NCBI GenBank assembly: GCA_002900995.3
Contig: CM035304.1
Location: forward strand, 6,278,134 to 6,342,133
Direction of reading: 5' to 3'
Length of the DNA stretch: 64,000 nt
DNA from: Ganoderma boninense
Lineage: Eukaryota; Basidiomycota; Agaricomycetes; Polyporales; Polyporaceae
The first letter of the stretch is position 1. Every line of letters begins with the position of its first letter. The notes under the pieces were generated by a model. That model saw nothing but the letters and a program-made list of their open reading frames with translations, was not told where the DNA came from and made no database searches. A program made the translations under genes and the position numbers. Shown here in pieces: positions 11,844-23,060 of the stretch.

Positions 11844-13075
11844 TTAATAGACCTCCGGCTCGACTAAACTCCTCGCGGTGGCGATAGAGGCGGGAGTGCT
11901 ATGCGTAGGAGGATGGGGTGTGGTGAGGAAGGCATCACTTCGAGACGAAGTGAGATGGAGGTCCGCGCTTGCGAGAAAATGGAGTGTCGTGTTCACGTGG
12001 CTTTCAGCTCTCGTCGGAAGCCCTGGTAACATTTGAAGCGTAGATGGGACGGGAGAGCGCGGCTCATGTTTGTCTTCTGATATGTCCCGGGTAAATAGCT
12101 CGGGGTTCCATTCCAGCAGTTTTCCCAACGTGGCCCTGGACAACTGCGTGTTCCAGCTGTCTCCCGATTGTCTCAAAGACAGGACAGGTGCTGAGCTCTC
12201 GTGTCTGGAGAACTCAGGAACCTCTACGTCTTTGAAATTCCTAAAGACTGCATATTTTCCGGCCGTAAGCAAAGATTATCTTCGAATCCAGTGATTCTGA
12301 CACGTACCCCTGGTAATGCCAGCAGTTACCTTGGACCTCCATCCCGACATGGTTTGGCCCAAACCTTTACAACGCCCTCGTCTGTAGTACACGAACACAT
12401 ACGCAATGACGGCTGAAAGTATGGCGAGGATACCGAGAGAGATTCCGGCTACTGCTCCAGCACCGATACTAGAAGGAGAGGAGTGACGGGCAGCAGTATT
12501 CGCGGTGTGGGAGGGGGAGAAACTGTCTGATGGGTTGGATGCAACCACTGGTATGTCCGTCGATGTTCGTGTGGATGACAAAGATGTTGTATCTAGTTCA
12601 ACTGCAGTCACGGAAGATGGAGAGCAAGAAGGGTCTGACCAATGGTCAGTCTACGTTTCCGCAAACTAGCAGTGAGAGACATACCCTGGGTCTGGTAACT
12701 AGTTATGTCCGGATGTATTTTCCACCCATGGCCAATGGTGAAGTCGTTGGAATAAGTTGAGTTTGCGAGAGCGTCTGTGAGGATGAGGTATAGTGTGGTC
12801 CCGCTTGGGATGTCAACCGGATTCCAAGTGTACGACTGGCTGGATATGTTTGAGAAAGTTCGGAGCGGACGTGTACGTGCAAAGTTGAAGAGCTTCAAAT
12901 TAAAATTTGGCTTGTTGCCAGCCCATTTGAAAGTGAATAGTTCTCCATATATAGGGGGTGGGTTAGGAGTCTCGATCGACAATGAGTCGTTTGGTGCCGG
13001 TGCCGCAGGAATATTGCATGAGGCTTGTGCAGGGAACATAGTGAGTGTAGCCAAAAAAAGGAGTAGAGTCCACAT
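11844..13075 (-). CDS. Type I membrane protein: Kre9-like ectodomain, Ser/Thr stalk, helix, cytoplasmic tail
   Basis: Three exons (12685-13075, 12308-12601, 11844-12247) with matching phases give 362 residues. It starts with the signal peptide MWTLLLFLATLTMFPAQASC. A beta domain follows with ELFTFKWAGNKPNFNLKLF and VDIPSGTTLYLILTDALANS, typical strands of the fungal Kre9/GPI-anchored domain. A short Ser/Thr-rich stalk precedes a helix at about residues 176-203 (AVAGISLGILAILSAVIAY) and YYRRGRCKG. The tail of about 150 residues contains LEWNPELFTRDISED, which reappears as AAWDPQLFVRDKTEV near 13740-13760. So at least one other copy carried this tail class. The most complete example of the family's full plan in the left array. 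Confidence 0.8.
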
Positions 13076-13680
13076 GACGTCGTGGAGTCAGTACGTGGGG
13101 ATGCCGCTTGGATGTGCAGCCACTGTTCAACCCCTACAGCAAATAAGTGAAATCCATCATGACTACACACCGACATGCCCAGACTTCGACACAGACAAGA
13201 TCATGGTAGTTGTCTAGGTAAACTCTGTCTGTCATGTCCGAAGTACGAACATGCTGCTCGGTAGTCATACAGACAGGACAAGCCGAGCAATGCGCTTGCT
13301 TTGGCCACCAATATGGTGGATCGAACACGGCTGAGATTCATGCCGTGAGGAGAGCGGCAAGAAGGCATTGCCCTCATCATAATCGTTCGTAGTTGACGGT
13401 AGAGGGAGAAATACCTCGGATATAGCACAGATGACAGATATGATACCTTGGTTGCTATTGTATAGTACAGCATCAGAATCTGGCTTCGATAAACACGCAG
13501 ACAGGTACTACCTGAGATCTATAGCACCATCATCTCCCTTGCATCTAGCAACTGTCAACTTTATCACAATATTGACAGATGATCTCTGGATGCATCGAAT
13601 ACGACCCAGCAGCAATCAATAGATAGTCGCCGGTATGACTACCCTCCGTGCTCGTGCTCGAAGCAGTCCCCGGGGTGCCA

Positions 13681-13878
13681 TCATGGACGACAGTGTCTCT
13701 GCGCCGGCGCGTGCGCCACCTCAGTTTTGTCACGTACGAACAGTTGCGGGTCCCATGCGGCGATGGGCAAAGCCGTGACGAGTCCGAGTCCGAGTCCAAC
13801 GTGCTTCTCTCGCCACGTCGCCTGACATCTAACGTGCCGCATGCAGACATCCAAGCAGCGTGAAGCGTTTGGAAACAC
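13681..13878 (-). pseudogene. Tail-exon remnant related to the 11844-13075 gene
   Basis: An open frame of 65 residues contains AAWDPQLFVRDKTEVAHAP, matching EWNPELFTRDISEDKHEP of the neighbouring gene over about 15 positions. No splice-consistent membrane exon could be joined to it with confidence. The hydrophobic frame at 14155-14607 is a candidate partner. Most likely the last exon of a duplicated, now decayed array member. Confidence 0.4.
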
Positions 13879-14154
13879 CTCGCCGTCCTTCGAGTACTGA
13901 CCTTACCCTTGCACAGAGTCGTGCGGTCCCATATATGCAGATAAAGACGCTAAACGGCGCATTCGTCGTAAACCATGGTGCATCGCGGATGCTCCCTGTG
14001 TCTTGCATCTAGCTCGGATGTACGAGTCCCGCAAACACTTCTAGGGGATGACTAGGCTGTCGACACCTTCCTCGAGCGGATAGGAGAGGTGTAAGACGTG
14101 GTGCAGTGAGCGCGTCGTTACGGAGAACGCCCGAGCGACAAACATGCTGGTTGG

Positions 14155-14607
14155 TCACTCGTCACTCAAGGAAAGGAGTGATAAGCTCGTGGAATCGACT
14201 GACTGTCGCAGTGTGGCTGCGTGGCAGAAAGAGGGAGGTGGTCCGTCCTCGCGGGAATGGCGACGAGCTGCGGACGGGGAGCCGCGACTGAGCCTCGCGT
14301 CAGCGGTGACACCGTCCCTGGACTTGAAGTCGCGAAAGCGATACGCTATGCGCATGGAGACGCGTCCGAGAGGGCCATCGGCGGACGGCTTTGATGCCAC
14401 CGGATGAACGAGGATACCAACAAGGCCAGAGTGGATTCCAACAAAGCTAGAGACGACGGCGACGGTGATAGCGATGCACACTACAGCGATCGGAAGCAAT
14501 TGCAAGGCTTCGACGCGACGGACGGACGAAGGCGAAAACTTCGGTCGACATGTACGAGGAAGTCTCAGTCGAAGCTGCGACGCCCCGCACAGAAGTCGTG
14601 AGTTCAA
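14155..14607 (-). CDS. Open frame with one long hydrophobic segment (possible array remnant)
   Basis: 150 residues with a stretch of about 30 hydrophobic residues (LLPIAVVCIAITVAVVSSFV and onward) after a basic N-terminus, followed by a basic, Ser-rich region. Position, strand and a single helix suit a decayed array member. The usual arginine cluster after the helix is missing, and no motif ties it firmly to the family. Could be a chance frame in GC-rich DNA. Confidence 0.25.
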   Translation of the reverse strand: MNSRLLCGASQLRLRLPRTCRPKFSPSSVRRVEALQLLPIAVVCIAITVAVVSSFVGIHSGLVGILVHPVASKPSADGPLGRVSMRIAYRFRDFKSRDGVTADARLSRGSPSAARRHSREDGPPPSFCHAATLRQSVDSTSLSLLSLSDE

Positions 14608-17600
14608 GGAAAGATATCGTCGTTACCAGCGATGGGGAAGGATTCGAAGCCGCAGTGCCCGGCGCGGTCGTTGAGAGGATGAACGGGCGGTGACGGACTG
14701 CGTGTCAGCAAGGGAGTATGCGTGTCCGTCCCCATTCCTGTACTGCCAGGCGCACCGGACGATTACCGATGTGCACGCGTGGGCGGGAGCCGGCGTGAAG
14801 ACGCAGGACGAGTGGCACGGCTCAGCGTACCGAAGATAGACACGTTGGGGAGCCTGGCCGCACAACGCGCTCCATCCCTATGTCGACACCCAATACTCTG
14901 GAGGACGTTGAGCACCACAGGTGGTGCTGATGACCCCTCAAGAGCTTCCATCGGTGGGATGCTTGGCATGGTCGACAGCGCTTCGCACCCGCGAGAGGAT
15001 CAGGGTGGACGGAGAACATCTGTAGGCCGTATGCGACGATAGGAAATGACAGCAGGGCGGCGCTGCCCGCCAACACGTTATCGACCATACCCTGCAGCGC
15101 GGTGCGTAGGTGCATTGCGCAGCTAGCGAGGAATTGAATTTCCGTCCTCAAACCAAAAGCTGCGAGGCGGTTGCACGTCGCAGAGCAGTAGAACCGCCAG
15201 TTACCAGAGGTCGCGGTCCGAAGGGTGAGGGGTGTTGGCGGCGACAGTCCGTGGACTGCCGGAAGAAACAGGACGTAGCATAGTGGGCGACGGCAGATAT
15301 GTGCAGCCGCATAAGCAGCAGAACGACTGTTCACTTGAGGTATGGTGAGGCTGCCCAGTTCGACCCTCGGGAGAACTACTACACGCAAGAGGATCCCGTT
15401 CCAAGTTATGCCATGAGACAGATGTGAGGACAAAGTTGAGCCCAGTTCGGAGGCCGGCCGACGCACCTTTGAATTCCACGTCCTCAAGAGCCAGCACAAG
15501 GTCGGCCGGTAAACGCAAGAGAGAACACTATCTAACGAGGCCGCAGAGGGCATAACAGACAGCCTAGACGTTCAGCGAAGGTATGAGATCTCCATGAATA
15601 CCTGGTGTAAATATCGTGGCGGAATTGCTTACCGGGGGCAACGGAACAGGTTGAGGTTACGTAACTACCATAGAGACGCAGAGCCATCCGCGTAGGAGTC
15701 GCTAAAGACATCGCCGTGCCGCCATCCGTAGCATGCGCGGAGGGTGTAATCACGTCCTAGACCAAGCATCCACGTAGGAGGGGCAGAGCGCGCCAGGGGA
15801 GACAAGCGCCGAGGGCTGATTGGTGGGGTGCGAGAAGGAGTCCGACGATAAGCACGCACGTCAGAGCTTCCCGGATCCTCTTGAACAGGCGAGGTCATCG
15901 TTTGACATCCTCGCGAGCTATCCTAGACATCGAATTTCGGTATACAGAACAACAAGAGAGAAGACATGTCGCAAACTCACCTCGACGAAGATCCGGTTCA
16001 AGTTCTCTACCCCACCTTTCTCATCCGTGATTCTCTATCCATGGTCTCGACCTCTGTTCCTTCTGTTGCGCGCAAATGGAACTTGATCGCCGCTCTCCTC
16101 GTCATGCGCTCTGTCCGTCCTGCATGTCTCCACGAAACCCGAGCCGTTGCGGCGCCTTCACGAAACTCGCTCCACTTCCAGCAACAGACGTCCGATCCCT
16201 GAAGTCCATGCTTGAGCATTCAACATGAAAAGGAAGACGTGGGGTTGCGAACTCACCTTGAACAACGCTCAGAACCTGCCCCTCTCCAACAGTCTCATAC
16301 CCGATCCCTTATCTATCGCCTTCGCATCCCTTCGGTCTATGGCCTGCGGACGCGCCTCGATCGTCACCGGCCGCTGAGGGGTCGCCTACAAGTCTGTTCG
16401 TGGCTCGTGCGCACCAGGACCCTGAGCCCCGCACCACCTCCTACCTCTACCTATTCGCCTTGCGCGCCTCGTGCGCTCCGATTCTAGTCCCGTCGCCCAC
16501 TGGAAGGATTCGAACAAGTAGTTCGTCCCCTTCCCATAGTGGATTCTCCAGTTCGGACGTGAGTGAGTACGACCAAAATTGGGGGAGTGGATCGGGACGG
16601 ACTCGGTGGCAAAACTATGACCGGAAAGTCGGCAGGGAGCGCAGAAAGGAGTTGCTCCGGGGGTGCCGCGAGGTGCGCTCGTCAGCGTTTGGGGCGGCGC
16701 GGTGGACAGAGGGCCGTGTTGACGAAACGAACTCGCGTGCTTCGGCGTCAGGATTCTTGGGCACTGGCTCGAAAGGCGCATATATGCGCGTAAAACGGGA
16801 TCACAAAAGACGTAGTCTGAATATATGCTGCGTAAGTGCACGAGTGCAGACGTGGCGGGGCGTGGGGAACGGCTCCTCGTAGGATGGATGTGGAGATGGA
16901 TAGGAAAGGTGACCGGCAACAGAACAACAAAACGACTCACCTTGCACAACGCAATTCAACCCCTTTTTCAGCGCATATATCCATCTCCTATGCCGTCTCC
17001 GTGCCTGTAGGCGCGGCGCTGCTTCATGTGTGGTGTCGAAGGGACGTTGAATTCGAGGGACAACACTGTTGGATATTGAACGCACCTGGAGAAGCCCATA
17101 GTACCACGCTGAAAAAGCGCAAGCGTAGTCTCAGCATGCCTCTCCCCAGAATTCAGCGAGCGCCATCCCATTGTTGCGAATGTTGCTATGCTTGCTGCAG
17201 CAGCCGACGCAGAGTGGAGAGGACATCACGTCCTCCGACTAGCAGGATGCATCGAGGAGAGAAGTTGCAGCGAAAAGGAATGCAGAGAGAGTAGAGTGTT
17301 CCAGACGGGGGAAGATGAGCAGCATCATGGTCGTGGAGGAGGAAAGAGCGTGAAAGAGCCAGCAGAGCACCGGAAAATCAAAATGTCTCGAGCCAAAGGG
17401 CGTCTGTATTACCAAATACAAACAATGACGTAATCGGCCTCCCCCCATTGGCACTTTCGACTTGCACTGCACGAGGATATCTTCGCCTCCATCTCTACTC
17501 TACGGCTCGTCATGACAGACATAAAGTAGACAATGTATTAGTGTCCTAGAGATAACGACCCTTTTGGGCAACTTGAGCCTGCGCCACCGCCACCACCGAA

Positions 17601-17866
17601 CCCGCCCATTCGCGCGCCATCCCGTCATCTATGTCTACGCCGAGCCGCAGCACGCCGACACACCACAGACGAGACCAATTTAACCTATAAGCAGGCCACG
17701 CCTCCTTGAGCACCGCCGAGCGAGCCCGAGCGAACGTTCGTCGGAGAGTCGAGGAGTGCCGGTCGGGTCGGAGACATGAGACTGGGCCGGCATGAGTCTA
17801 CAAAGTCGAGCAAGTTATAGACAAGAAGCTTCTACCTCCAGAAGTAGCAACACGTACCATGTCTTT
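14608..17866. other. Decayed duplicated segments, no intact gene
   Basis: Several minus-strand splice-donor contexts look alike: near 15975, 16257 and 16937 an exon-like end (...GTTCAAG or ...GTGCAAG) is followed by GTGAGT. A conserved acceptor context (CAG then ACGCCC) near 17400 recurs near 20660. Fragments such as FNIQQC near 17075 recall the QQC start of the Kre9-like domain. No chain of exons stays open. I read this as remnants of two or three array members. Confidence 0.35.
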
Positions 17867-19010
17867 TCAATGAAAGTGAGAAGAATACGGAGGAGGTAGG
17901 GTTAACCCGACCGATGGACCGTCCCAGTCTGAACCCTCATCCTCGTTGCCGCCGTCATCAAGGACCTCCCCCAGTCTACCTCCCGCCAGCCTCACCCCTC
18001 CATCCGTCTCGTGCCGGAATGCTGGATGATCGGCCGTACGAACGACGCCGGACGCAACTTCCGTAAGCCCACATCCCGCCAGTCTTCCACCTGGCGCTGA
18101 AGCTGAAGCAGGTTTAGGCCTCGGGCCCAAACTTGCTTTCGCAGATGCGATAGCGTTAGCACGGAGGCCGCGACAGCGCTCTGTAGCAGGGACCTGGACC
18201 ACGAGCGGAGCTGTTGAGAGAATGTCTAAGCAACAACCCGGTTGTTATCACGCAGCCGATGAGTGCTCACCGTTTGTCTGGGTTCCTGCTTCTCCAGCCC
18301 GTCTGACCTCCGTTGGGCTCTCGTTGTAGTCCGTACCCAGGGAATACCTCCCTGCATGTTGATTCCGATGTGACGATTCGCAGTTGCACCACGATGTGAC
18401 GGAAAGCGCAAACCACAGCAGATTGATTTCACGATCGTGAGCGTTGAGAAACAGACGAAACCTGGACTTAGCGGTACTCACCTACGACGGTGAATGGGTC
18501 AATCGTCTGCGGGCCACGCCTTCGCCGTTTGGCGTACCACCACGACGCCAGGACCAGACAGACTACGGCTGCGCAAATGCACAGCACGATTTCCACGACT
18601 GTGTCCGCCCTGAATCGATGTTCGCTTCCAGTTGGAGCCGAAGCGGGGATGGGTGGGAATGACGGAGTGGTCGTAGGATCAGCCGGTGAGTCCGCTGCAG
18701 TGAGTGCCGTAGCTGGAGAGGGCTGGACCGAGGTGTATTTCGAAGGAAGGGCAGTGATCGTCACTGTAAGATCTGTAGACCGGGTGGACCGAAAAGAGCG
18801 TGCTGGTGAGATAGAGGGTGGAACGGGAGGCGTTGCATCGATTCTGGAATTTGAGCTTGTGGTAGTGTCGGAGGATGGCTGAGGTAACAAGGAAGAGGCT
18901 GCAGATGCGGAGGTAGGAGATAACGAAGGGATGGTGGTCGGAGGAGCGACTGACGGAGACGATAATTGTAAAGCGGAGGTCAACAAACTGAAGGGGTCCA
19001 ACAAGGCCAT
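17867..19010 (-). CDS. Ser/Thr/Pro-rich single-pass membrane protein with C-terminal PPxY
   Basis: Three exons (18482-19010, 18271-18351, 17867-18210), all phase 1, give 317 residues. The N-terminus is MALLDPFSLLTSAL, similar to MALLDIPILTPIESAL of the gene at 58860-60159. A Ser/Thr/Pro stalk leads to a helix near residues 137-160 (VVEIVLCICAAVVCLVLASW) and KRRRRGPQTIDPF. The tail ends with TDGGVRLAGGRLGE, an acidic linker and LTLPPPYSSHFH. No cleavable signal peptide is obvious, so either the helix itself directs insertion or a 5' exon is missing. PPPY fits a WW-domain ligand; partner and role are unknown. Confidence 0.7.
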
Positions 19011-20909
19011 CTCAGAGTATCTAGATATCGTCGCACGATCGAGGAACGTGTGGAATGCCTGAGAAGGGACTGGCGACCTGGGAACTCACTACAATCTCGG
19101 TAATTTGAATATCTGACGAGGCGAGCGGATTCACCTTATGGTGCTTCCAGTCAAGCTACGACTATGGATACGCGATGGAACGTCTTCAGTCGTCATGACA
19201 CATCCATCATTACAGGACATGAAACATCTTACCAGAGATGTGCCAGATACATGAGCCGGCTTCCATTCAAGTGCAAACAGGCAACGTTGAGACGTGGCGG
19301 GACACGGTGTCACTAACCGATCAAGACCGGACGACTCTCCTGCCACAGAACTCCAGTCAGCGCAGCATTCCATGCAATATCGCCATAAACCTATCTACAT
19401 CACGCGAGAAATAGACGGGGGGCGCACCAACCCGAGACTGACTACACCCGCACTGATCCTGGTAGGCAGGCCAGCAACAACGCCACGCCAGTCGGAAGGA
19501 TTTGGCCGGATGGCCGATATCAAAACTGGGACCCGCGTGCCCTCGTTCGACATGATCCGGAGCAGGGAGCAATGGAACATAGGCTGAGGTGACGTCGCTG
19601 CAAAAGATGCGCCATAACGCAGACGGAGGAGCGTGCGCGGTCGCCAGCATCTTGCGCGCGCCGATGGACAAGGGAAGGGACATTGGTTGCCACCTTCCCG
19701 AGCTACCCAAAATGTAGCACTGTTGAGGAATGCGTTTCGGGGAAGGGCATAGAGTGCGATGAACTCACCAATCTGAATATTGGGAAGCTTGGCTTCAGAC
19801 AGCCTGGGTCGTCTCTCACGCCTCTCTACCTTCAGTAACGTCTCCATAACCTCTACCTGCTGGAGCTATGCGATTCTCTCCATGCTTCCTGAGTTGAATG
19901 CCATGGATACGTCGCCGTGTACTTGCCCTCCCTCCAACTGATGCTTCTCCAGTTCGGAGGGGGGCGGCGCAATCAGGCTGGGACAAGCGCATCGACGCTT
20001 GATCGATGCGATGTGAGTGTGTGTGCCACGGCGTATCTGAGAATATTTGGTTTCCAGCAAAGAACAGGGACGATGCCGGTGAAACAGAACAGTGCGTCAG
20101 CGCGAAACGACGGCCAGTGAACAGAGAAGGCAGCGGCGGAAAGTGAACAAGGCCAAACGTATAGTCATTACTCACATAGATCGGTGATGTGTCCTCCCCA
20201 TAACCCTTAATTCCCCCGGTTGCGACTGTTCTGCTGGGCCCAGTCCTCAGGAGGCTGCCTGGTGCTGAAAGAACTTGGAGGGACGATGATTAGGCTATAG
20301 ACCGAGAAGATGTCACTCATCGAACATACCATGGTCGGCTCTAACGACTGAAAAGAGTATATCTGGCATTGTTGGAATTTCTGCACCGGTCCCATAGATG
20401 CTTCTTGTCGGATATCCCAGCTGTTCGGGCTGCTATCGACGGTGAAACAGAAGGCCTCCCAGGTTGGAACGTCGCCAGTCTCACTTGCAAAGTTCATCGC
20501 CAGCGGGATCGACGACATAGAAGAGAACTGGATGATAGAATGCAACTCCGGCAAGGAAGACAGTGTGCGGCGTGGTGCGAGAGGACAGAACGAAATCGGT
20601 CCGGAGCAGAAAAGCTGGCTGAAGCTCGGACAGACGCGTCGTCGTCGACTGGGCGTCTGAGTTGCCAAAAGCAAACAATGACGTAAGCAGGCCGCTCCTC
20701 GCATGCGGACCCGCCCCAGTGAAGGCCACGTTCATCCTCTACATAGACCAGGAAATATGATCCAGAAAATTATACCAAGCACGTATCTCGGAAATGTGCG
20801 AAGTATGGAGGGGGGAAAATGCACCGTCTGAGTTTGCCGCCGACATACTGTGCAGCGGCCGCCATCCCGGCCCATTGACTATAGTAGTCTGGCTCCAAAA
20901 GAATCTCGC
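19011..20909. other. Decayed duplicated segments between two tail-motif genes
   Basis: A minus-strand frame at 20207-20704 contains VQKFQQCQIYSFQSLEP, which resembles the first strand of the Kre9-like domain (QCQ...F.W). It is preceded by a weak hydrophobic start and no intact continuation was found. A minus-strand frame at 19395-19847 has a good GTGAGT donor context near 19770 but no recognisable motif. A block around 20651-20692 matches 17399-17440. Probably remnants of one or two array members. Confidence 0.35.
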
Positions 20910-21479
20910 CTACCTATCCCCAAAGTCCGAGGAGTAAGCTGGTGGAAGCGTCGATCCCTCGGACATGCTACCACTTTCCAACTCCTCCACGATCGCGACC
21001 TCTCCAAGCCGACCCCCCGCCAACCTCATCCCTGAATCCGTCTCCCGCCTGCGCTCCCTCCGGTGCACAACACAATAATTACAGCGGTTGGTTTCCTCGA
21101 CTACGGTGTCCACATCCATGCTCGGAGCGACAGTCTGTTCTTCTTGCATGGGATCGACCCGGTCGCTGCTCCGGGTCCTCGGTTGCAGGAGATCTGGTTT
21201 CTCCGACATAACTTGAACCATCCCATCGACGCTCTGGTTCCGGACGAGAACAGGGGAACCGTGGGGCAAACGTCCGCCGGATCCGCCAGATCCGGCGGAT
21301 CCGGCGGCTGCCAGCATGGAACGCTTGAGGCGGTGGCGCGACAGCTTACGTGAACAGATTAGGCGCCTGAACCGATGTTGGCGTGAAGATCGTCGTCCTC
21401 CGTCGTCCATCATGGTCACACACCTCTCTCGAAAGCGGCCGCTTTCGAGATAGGTTGTGGAGACTAGAACACTGTCCAA
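20910..21479 (-). CDS. Orphan cytoplasmic-tail exon with PPxY (array member, partial)
   Basis: An open frame of up to 189 residues; a plausible internal start is MMDDGGRRSSRQ. It ends with TDSGMRLAGGRLGE and STLPPAYSSDFGDR, matching the tails of the genes at 17867 and 9572, with PPAY in place of PPPY. No signal, stalk or helix precedes it within reach, so it is either the last exon of a gene whose upstream exons are lost or a soluble tail-only derivative. The frame spans two notable inverted repeats: a 24-bp palindrome at 21427-21450 and a 14-bp-arm inverted repeat at 21274-21307 that encodes a Gly/Ser run. Confidence 0.5.
   Translation of the reverse strand: MDSVLVSTTYLESGRFRERCVTMMDDGGRRSSRQHRFRRLICSRKLSRHRLKRSMLAAAGSAGSGGSGGRLPHGSPVLVRNQSVDGMVQVMSEKPDLLQPRTRSSDRVDPMQEEQTVAPSMDVDTVVEETNRCNYCVVHRRERRRETDSGMRLAGGRLGEVAIVEELESGSMSEGSTLPPAYSSDFGDR
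21274..21307. repeat. Inverted repeat, 14-bp perfect arms, 6-bp spacer
   Basis: Arms 21274-21287 and 21294-21307 are exact reverse complements and contain BamHI-like GGATCC cores. On the minus strand the stretch encodes a Gly/Ser-rich piece of the tail exon. Confidence 0.9.
21427..21450. repeat. 24-bp perfect palindrome centred on GCGGCCGC
   Basis: Each 12-base half is the exact reverse complement of the other, with no spacer; the centre is a NotI-type octamer. A second, longer NotI-centred palindrome lies at 24200-24233. Confidence 0.9.
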
Positions 21480-22039
21480 GACGCCTCACCACATATCTTT
21501 CACCCTCGCATGACTGTGCTTGTTACACCGCTGCCCCACTACGCCACCACAGTCTTCTTCTTGCGTCTCACTCGGCATTCCTTGGGTATGCGACATGCGT
21601 AGATAGGCAGTCACTCCGTAGCACAAGCCATTCTTTGTATTCGTATAAAGTGCAGTGCGCCTTCGCAACAATACACACGTCTTAAACTTAGCATCTTCTG
21701 CCTCACCTGCGGAACTTCAAGGACTCACGCCAACAAGCCTCGCAACGCTTCAAAGTTCAAACAGTGTCTTGTAACCCCCGCCCCCTCATCATCTAGCTAC
21801 ACAGCCTGGTGAATGATTCCTTGCCCACATCGGTGACCGTTCTCCACCCAGGAAGCATAGGTCATCCCCTGCGCACTTTCGCACACCCTGTGTCAGATAG
21901 CCCTTCCCGCTAAACTGCCGTGTTCGTCTCCTCCTACTATGTCCTTCTCCCACCCGCCATGTTCTTTGGCCTTCGTCCAGTGATGGTTGCGAGTCGGCTC
22001 ATGTCTGTTGCCTGGCGCACCGTGTATGCCGGTCTCGGA
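21480..22039. other. Intergenic stretch before the minisatellite
   Basis: Pyrimidine-rich on the plus strand, with short open frames only. No gene or motif recognised. Confidence 0.5.
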
Positions 22040-23060
22040 TGAGCCCTCCCAGTGCGTTATGTCCCTCGCGCCTTAATGGTTCCATTCCGCGGCCAGTGAC
22101 TTATCCCGCGATCCATGTGTGTGTGTGCACTTGGCGCTGTGCTGCCCCGCGCCCCGTGTTGTTCCCCCCTCGCACCATGTTCGTTCCATTCCGCCCCGTA
22201 TGTCTTAGGTATCTCACGCTCCGTGTGGGTTTCCGCACGCTCAATGTTGGTTTCCGCCCGCTCAATGTTGGTTTCTGCACGCGTGATGTGAATGTCCGCA
22301 CCCGCCATGTTACCTTCCGCACGCGCCCTGTGGGTTCCCACACGCGCGTTGTGGGTTTCCGCACGCGCGTTGTGGGTTTCCGCACGCGCGTGGTGGGTTC
22401 GGTACCTCTTGCCCGATGATGATTACCGCACGAGTCATAAGGTTTATCGCCTTCCCCGTGCGCCTTACGTTCTTCATGCCCAGTGACGATTACCACACAT
22501 ACTGTGTGGGTTACGCACGCGCGACGTGGCTTACTGCACACGCTGTGCGTACATCTCACGTCAGGGCAGCTCCCTCACACCCTCTGTTGAACACTTCGCC
22601 AGCTAAGTCGGTTACCGCAAATGTTACGTTGAACACCGCACGCGCCATACTCGTTCCATTGCGTGCCGTACGTGTTAGGTATCCTATGCGCGACGAGGGT
22701 TTCCGCACGCGCGACGAGGGTTTCCGCACGCGCGACGAGGGTTTCCGCACGCGCGACGAGGGTTTCCGCACGCCCGTTTCCGGGTGGGTTGGGTATCTGT
22801 TACGCCATGGTCATTATCGCAGATGCTATGTTGGCTACTCCGTGAGCCATGAGTGTTGTCGCCTGCCCCGTGTGACTTATGTTCCTCATGCGCGGTGAGA
22901 TTACCATCCACACTGTGTTGGTTACCGCACGCGCGACGTGGCTTACCGCACACCTTGTGTAGGTTGCCTTATGGCGCCATGTTTGTAGCTGCACACACCG
23001 TGTTTCTTACTGCACGTCCGACACGGGTTATCGCACGCGCTGATGCCGCAGAGTTGGCGA
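22040..23060. repeat. Decayed 21-bp minisatellite, about 1 kb
   Basis: Best preserved at about 22690-22775, where four near-identical 21-bp units (GTTTCCGCACGCGCGACGAG plus G) follow one another, and at about 22320-22400, with units ending in GTTGTGG. Diverged units of the same form (TTCCGCACGC..., GTTACCGCACGCG...) fill the rest. The 21-bp period keeps several frames open on both strands (a heptad FRTRDEG in one frame), so the long frames here are by-products, not genes. Part of the left end recurs near 23530 (see findings). Confidence 0.8.

Noticed and set aside
2535..21479. Secondary-metabolite gene cluster
   Set aside because: No synthase, terpene cyclase, P450 or transporter gene seen; the region is a protease plus membrane-protein family.
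22690..22775. CRISPR-like regular repeats
   Set aside because: Units are directly adjacent with no spacers, and the DNA is eukaryotic.
22039..22900. Several long open frames on both strands with FRTRDEG-type repeats
   Set aside because: Explained by a 21-bp tandem repeat whose period is a multiple of three; no start, splice or domain support.
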